From Oleispira sp036960605 (lineage in GTDB: Bacteria; Pseudomonadota; Gammaproteobacteria; Pseudomonadales; Oceanobacteraceae): DNA of 64,000 nucleotides. The DNA is taken from assembly GCA_036960605.1 (NCBI GenBank), contig JBALXI010000001.1, forward strand, positions 310,001 to 374,000. Direction: 5' to 3'. Both the position numbers and the translations under genes were made by a program. Below are positions 59,756 through 64,000 of this stretch, piece by piece (position 1 is the stretch's first letter; each line of letters opens with the position of its first letter). The notes under the pieces are model-generated. The model was not told the DNA's origin and did no database searches. It was given only the letters and a program-made list of their open reading frames with translations.

Positions 59756-61126
59756 CTAGTTATGCCAATTGAGTTTTTCATGAAGCTTTACGACATCACC
59801 AATAATCGTCAATGTCGGTGCTGAAATAGCATTATTAGCAATAACATCTGATATTTCAGCCAAGGTGCTGGTATACACCTTTTGCTCGGGCAAGGTTCCC
59901 TTCTCAATCAGTGCAATCGGCGTATCCGCACTCATACCGTGCGCAATTAACTCTTGGCTAATATGGCTAATGCCGGTTAAACCCATATAAATCACCAGAG
60001 TTTGCTGCGGATGGATTAACTCATGCCAAGGCAAGTTCGCCGTTCCATCCTTTAAATGACCCGTAACAAAACGGACCGATTGCGCATAATCTCTGTGGGT
60101 TAGTGGTATGCCTGCGTAACTAGAGCACCCAGAAGCCGCGGTAATGCCTGGCACGACTTGAAAAGGAACTTGTTGCTCAGCCAGTAGTTCGATTTCTTCT
60201 CCGCCACGACCAAAGATGAAAGGATCCCCTCCTTTCAAACGTAATACGGTTTTGCCTAATTTAGCATGGTCAGCCAATAACTGATTAATATCCGCCTGAG
60301 GTACGGCATGATCGGCTTTAGCCTTGCCGACATAATGCATCTCAGCCTTGCTGTTGCAGTATTCCAAAATGGCTGGTGAAACCAGGCGATCGTAAAATAC
60401 AACGTCAGCTTGCTGAATTAAACGCACGGCTTTCAATGTCAGTAAATCAGGATCACCCGGGCCGGCTCCAACTAGAAAGACTTCACCATTATGATTGTTC
60501 CCCGCGATTACCTGATCGCATATTTGCTGAGCTTGCTCTTCTTTTCCTGCCAATACTAAATTAGGCATCGCACTCGACATCAGCTTACGCCAGAGTTGCT
60601 GACGCTGTTTGCTATCACCATTGCTCGAACGAATCGTGCGCCGCAATGTTGCAACAAAACGGGCGAGCTGAGGAATTCTAGAAGATAACGCAGCATCCAG
60701 CTGATTACGCAAATAACGGGTTAACGCTGGGGATTCTGAAGCAGAAGAAATAGCGATCATTACCGGATTACGATCAATGATTGCCGGAAAGATAAAGTCA
60801 CTATTGGCGGGGTCATCAGCAATGCTTACCGGGCAAGATAATGTTTTAGCCCAGTCCGCTATTTGCTGATTAACAGCAGCATCATCAGTCGCTGCCACTA
60901 TTCGACATCCTGCCAAAACATGAGCTTGTTTAGCGAGCGAGTCGATATGCTGAATTTTATTTTCTTCAGCCAAGGCGGCTAAGCGAGCATCTAACGCGGG
61001 AGCCACCACAGTAATTGCGGTGGTGAACTTAATCAGTGTTTGAACTTTGCGCTGAGCTACCTGCCCACCGCCAAAAATAATGAATTTAACATCGTTGGAG
61101 CGGTGAAGCAGAGGTAGCCAGTTCAT
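59756..61126 (-). CDS. cysG: Siroheme synthase
   Basis: 456 residues: N-terminal NAD-binding dehydrogenase/chelatase (FGGGQVAQRKVQTLI), then the methyltransferase (VGAGPGDPDLLTLKAVRLIQ, LKGGDPFIFGRGGEE, VPGITAASGCSSYAGIPLTHRDYA). It makes siroheme from uroporphyrinogen III for sulfite and nitrite reduction. Next to serS, as in Pseudomonas. Confidence 0.96.
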   Translation of the reverse strand: MNWLPLLHRSNDVKFIIFGGGQVAQRKVQTLIKFTTAITVVAPALDARLAALAEENKIQHIDSLAKQAHVLAGCRIVAATDDAAVNQQIADWAKTLSCPVSIADDPANSDFIFPAIIDRNPVMIAISSASESPALTRYLRNQLDAALSSRIPQLARFVATLRRTIRSSNGDSKQRQQLWRKLMSSAMPNLVLAGKEEQAQQICDQVIAGNNHNGEVFLVGAGPGDPDLLTLKAVRLIQQADVVFYDRLVSPAILEYCNSKAEMHYVGKAKADHAVPQADINQLLADHAKLGKTVLRLKGGDPFIFGRGGEEIELLAEQQVPFQVVPGITAASGCSSYAGIPLTHRDYAQSVRFVTGHLKDGTANLPWHELIHPQQTLVIYMGLTGISHISQELIAHGMSADTPIALIEKGTLPEQKVYTSTLAEISDVIANNAISAPTLTIIGDVVKLHEKLNWHN

Positions 61127-61135
61127 ATTTATCCC

Positions 61136-62431
61136 TTATTTAGCCTTTGCATCTGAAGCGCCAATAACCGTGATACCACCCATATATGGGCGTAAAACGT
61201 CAGGAACAACAATAGAGCCATCTTCTTGCTGATAGTTTTCCAATACCGCGACCATAGTACGACCGACTGCTAGACCAGAACCATTCACCGTATGAACTAG
61301 CTCAGGCTTACCTGTTTCCGGATTTCTCCAGCGCGCCTGCATACGGCGAGCTTGGTAAGACTCAAAGTTACTGCAAGATGAAATCTCACGATACTTCTGC
61401 TGGCCAGGAAGCCAAACTTCCAAATCCAATGTCTTAGCCGCTGAGAAACCTAAATCACCACCACACAAGATCACTTTGCGGTAAGGTAAATCTAACTTCT
61501 GCAAAATAGTTTCAGCATTTAGAGTTAACTCTTCTAATGCCGCATCTGACTGAGAGGAATGAACGAATTGAACCAGCTCCACTTTATCAAACTGATGCTG
61601 GCGAATCATGCCGCGAGTATCGCGACCATAGCTGCCTGCTTCGCTGCGGAAGCAAGGCGTATGGCATACGTATTTCTGTGGCAATTCGCCATTCAAAATA
61701 CTGTCACGGGCAATGTTCGTCACCGGTACTTCAGCCGTAGGAATCAAATAAAATTCCTGCTCGCCTTCAATTTTAAACAAATCTTCAGAAAATTTAGGCA
61801 GCTGTCCGGTACCAAATAATGATTCTTTATTCACCAAGTAAGGCGTATAGACTTCATCGTAGCCATGCTCATCAATATGCGTATTCAGCATGAACTGAGC
61901 AAGCGCACGATGTAAACGAGCCATTTGCCCTTTCATGACAACAAAGCGTGAGCCGGTAAGTTTTGTACCGGCTTCAAAATCCAAGCCGCCATTGGCTTCA
62001 CCTAGATCAACGTGATCTTTAGGCTCGAAAGATAATTCTTTCGGTGTGCCCCAGGTTAAGACTTCAATATTGTCGTCTTCATCTTTGCCAGCGGGAACGT
62101 CAGACTGAGGGATATTAGGAATTGATAATAAAAAGTCCTTAACATCCGCTTCAGCGGCTTTTGCTTTCTTTTCTTCAGCAGCGATATTGTCGTTAAGCGA
62201 ACCCATGACTTGAGCTTTTGCTTCGTCTGGCGTCATGCCTTGGCCGATTAATTGACCAATTTGCTTAGATGCTTTCTTTTTTTCAGCTTGCAGCTGTTGA
62301 GCCGCCGTTAGCGCAGCACTGCGTGCTTTATCTAATTGCTGGAATTTTTCGATGTCTAGATCGAAGCCTTTAATTTTAAGGCGGGCAGCTACATCGTCTA
62401 AATTTTCGCGGATTGTTCTAATGTCGAGCAT
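61136..62431 (-). CDS. serS: Seryl-tRNA synthetase
   Basis: 431 residues: N-terminal coiled coil for the tRNA-Ser arm (about 30-100), class II core with AEVPVTN, GMIRQHQFDKVELV, EISSCSNFESYQARRM and GSGLAVGRTMVAVLENYQ. Charges tRNA-Ser. 9-bp gap to cysG, 6 bp after crcB, so in one operon. Confidence 0.97.
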   Translation of the reverse strand: MLDIRTIRENLDDVAARLKIKGFDLDIEKFQQLDKARSAALTAAQQLQAEKKKASKQIGQLIGQGMTPDEAKAQVMGSLNDNIAAEEKKAKAAEADVKDFLLSIPNIPQSDVPAGKDEDDNIEVLTWGTPKELSFEPKDHVDLGEANGGLDFEAGTKLTGSRFVVMKGQMARLHRALAQFMLNTHIDEHGYDEVYTPYLVNKESLFGTGQLPKFSEDLFKIEGEQEFYLIPTAEVPVTNIARDSILNGELPQKYVCHTPCFRSEAGSYGRDTRGMIRQHQFDKVELVQFVHSSQSDAALEELTLNAETILQKLDLPYRKVILCGGDLGFSAAKTLDLEVWLPGQQKYREISSCSNFESYQARRMQARWRNPETGKPELVHTVNGSGLAVGRTMVAVLENYQQEDGSIVVPDVLRPYMGGITVIGASDAKAK

Positions 62432-62437
62432 GTGATT

Positions 62438-62815
62438 TTAAACCAATTGTTTTGTTAATATCATACCAAGCGCTGTTGCCAGCATGCAGCCAATTAAACT
62501 CAGGGCAATATAGGTTAAAAATGCCGTGATTCTACCCTGCTGCAAGAGGGTTAAACTTTCTAATGAAAAGGTAGAGAAGGTAGTAAAAGCCCCTAAAAAA
62601 CCCACCATAATCAAGTGGCGATGAGCATCACCGCCGTAATCGTTTTCGACCAGCCATATATACGCTGCGCCAATGGCAAAGGAGCCTATCAGGTTCACAC
62701 TTAAGGTGCCATAAGGATAGGCCTTTCCTATCCATTTAAATATCGCCGTCGCCAGGCTAAAGCGAGCCATTGCACCGAGTGCGCCACCAATACCGACCCA
62801 AAGCAAATTAATCAT
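62438..62815 (-). CDS. crcB: Fluoride ion channel CrcB
   Basis: 125 residues with four transmembrane helices and the Fluc motifs GGALGAMARF, GTLSVNLIGSFAIG and GFLGAFTTFSTFSLE. Exports fluoride as a dimer. Start ATG 62815 has AGGAAG 7 nt upstream; no fluoride riboswitch was seen. It overlaps rarA by a few bases. Confidence 0.94.
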   Translation of the reverse strand: MINLLWVGIGGALGAMARFSLATAIFKWIGKAYPYGTLSVNLIGSFAIGAAYIWLVENDYGGDAHRHLIMVGFLGAFTTFSTFSLESLTLLQQGRITAFLTYIALSLIGCMLATALGMILTKQLV

Positions 62816-64000
62816 GATTACTTCCTGTTTCGTCACGGTAGCGTTGACGGCTCGAGGTCCTGTTCAACTCATCTAAATAGCGCAGCTTTTCAGCAATTTT
62901 TTGTTCTAACCCACGTTCAACAGGATAATAAAAACGCGTTTCTTTAATCTCTTCAGGGAAATAATTTTCTCCTGCCGCAAACGCATGCTCTTCGTTATGA
63001 GCATAGCGATAATCTTCACCATAACCTAGCTCAGCGCCCAGTTTAGTCGGCGCATTACGTAAATGCAGAGGCACATCATACGATGGTTGCTGTTTTACCA
63101 GCGCCATGGCCGCATTAAATGCCTTGTAAACAGCGTTGCTTTTTGCCGCGCAAGCCAAGTAACTAATCGCTTGTGCAATGGCCAACTCCCCTTCAGGCGA
63201 GCCTAAACGCTGCTGAACATCCCAAGCATTCAGGCAAGTGGCTAGCGCTCTAGGATCGGCATTACCCACTTCTTCACTGGCCATGCGTACGACGCGGCGC
63301 GCAATATAAAGAGGATCACAGCCACCGTCAATCATTCGAGCAAACCAGTATAGCGATCCTTGTGGATCTGATCCGCGAATCGACTTTTGCAGAGCAGAGA
63401 TCTGATCATAAAAAGCATCGCCGCCCTTATCAAAGCGGCGAAAACTATTCTGCAAACTAGTAGCGACAATCGCCAGTGTAATGTGCTGATCGCTACACAG
63501 CTGACTGGCAATTTCTAATAAGTTGAGCGCGGTGCGTGCATCCCCATCAGCGGCATTCGCCAAAGTCGAGAGCACACCATCTTCGAGGGTAAACTGGTTT
63601 TTGAAGCCTACGTCGCTTTCGAGTGCACGCTGCAATACCGTTACTAAATCTTCACTAGGCATCGATTTTAGAACATAAACCCGGGCACGCGAGAGCAAGG
63701 CATTATTTAACTCAAAGGAAGGGTTTTCAGTAGTCGCGCCAATAAAAATAAAAGTGCCATCTTCCACATAAGGCAAAAAAGCATCTTGCTGACTCTTATT
63801 AAAGCGATGAACCTCATCGACAAAAAGCACCGTTCTTCTTTTCTGGGCTTGGTTTTGCTTAGCCTTGGCAACCACTTCACGAATTTCTTTAATGCCCGAC
63901 ATAACCGCACTCAGGGTCAAGAAGTCACATTCTTCACTTTGCGCAAGCAGTCGAGCGAGGGTTGTTTTACCTACGCCAGGGGGCCCCCACAATATCATGG
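62808..64000 (-). CDS. rarA: Replication-associated recombination protein RarA, 5' end cut
   Basis: Fragment of the AAA+ ATPase RarA (MgsA), 397 codons, lacking about 45 N-terminal residues past the window end. Walker A GPPGVGKTTLARLL, Walker B LFVDEVHRFNKSQQD, sensor 1 GATTENPSFELNNAL and the C-terminal helical domain with RLGSPEGELAIAQAISYLACAAKSN. Helps maintain stalled forks. Confidence 0.95.
   Translation of the reverse strand, partial: MILWGPPGVGKTTLARLLAQSEECDFLTLSAVMSGIKEIREVVAKAKQNQAQKRRTVLFVDEVHRFNKSQQDAFLPYVEDGTFIFIGATTENPSFELNNALLSRARVYVLKSMPSEDLVTVLQRALESDVGFKNQFTLEDGVLSTLANAADGDARTALNLLEIASQLCSDQHITLAIVATSLQNSFRRFDKGGDAFYDQISALQKSIRGSDPQGSLYWFARMIDGGCDPLYIARRVVRMASEEVGNADPRALATCLNAWDVQQRLGSPEGELAIAQAISYLACAAKSNAVYKAFNAAMALVKQQPSYDVPLHLRNAPTKLGAELGYGEDYRYAHNEEHAFAAGENYFPEEIKETRFYYPVERGLEQKIAEKLRYLDELNRTSSRQRYRDETGSNHD

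Noticed and set aside
62816..62850. Fluoride riboswitch before crcB
   Set aside because: crcB overlaps rarA, leaving no room for the aptamer.
1..64000. CRISPR array or rRNA genes
   Set aside because: No regularly spaced identical repeats and no rRNA-like stretches were seen; the CACAGAG tandem units are 9 bp apart within single elements.

Overview
The window looks like chromosome of a moderately AT-rich marine gammaproteobacterium, probably Oceanospirillales-like (Oleispira, Thalassolituus or Bermanella type). This is inferred from gene order and protein style, not from a search. Supporting order: gacA/uvrY-uvrC-pgsA-tRNA(Gly, Cys, Leu) is the arrangement of Escherichia and Pseudomonas, and tusDCBE-ybiB ... 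cysG-serS-crcB-rarA resembles the Pseudomonas neighbourhood. Most of the window is core chromosome.

Layout. 1-2343: tail of a periplasmic binding protein, then a GST and a DoxX membrane protein divergent from a LysR regulator. 2406-11852: a class V aminotransferase, a large M16 metalloprotease, and a six-gene TonB2/TtpC-type energy-transduction operon (DUF3450, TtpC-like, ExbB, ExbD, TonB, TPR). 11903-18506: zapB-like, xthA, EamA exporter, TonB-dependent receptor with a GNAT, and thiI; two copies of a CACAGAG-armed repeat lie here and a third is at 42.1 kb. 18777-23818: phaB followed by the clearest accessory region, two divergent-family tyrosine recombinases flanking a KfrA-like coiled-coil DNA-binding protein, with several near-perfect palindromes and the remains of a decayed gene. 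23819-28701: Hpt protein, rapA, gor. 28946-38180: type II secretion genes gspE-F-G-H-I-J-K-L-M apparently led by a UDP-glucose dehydrogenase homologue that has lost its catalytic cysteine. 38384-42044: etfBA divergent from ETF-ubiquinone oxidoreductase. 42285-47727: DUF1285 protein, radical SAM protein, and a solute-binding protein paired with a sensor kinase. 47757-51314: tRNA-Leu, -Cys, -Gly, pgsA, uvrC, gacA. 51385-55475: a PatZ-type lysine acetyltransferase divergent from an HDAC-like deacetylase, a 49-residue membrane peptide and tRNA-Ser. 55656-64000: tusDCBE-ybiB, a chemotaxis receptor, cysG, serS, crcB and rarA (cut by the window end).

Functional links: the TonB operon could energise the TonB-dependent receptor at 14.4 kb; TusDCBE and ThiI both feed tRNA thiolation; EtfBA passes electrons to ETF-QO; PatZ and the HDAC homologue could write and erase acyl-lysine marks. 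The best candidates for something undescribed are the recombinase/KfrA/palindrome module (19.5-23.8 kb), the Cys-less Ugd tied to the secretion operon, and the binding protein plus sensor kinase pair without transporter or response regulator.
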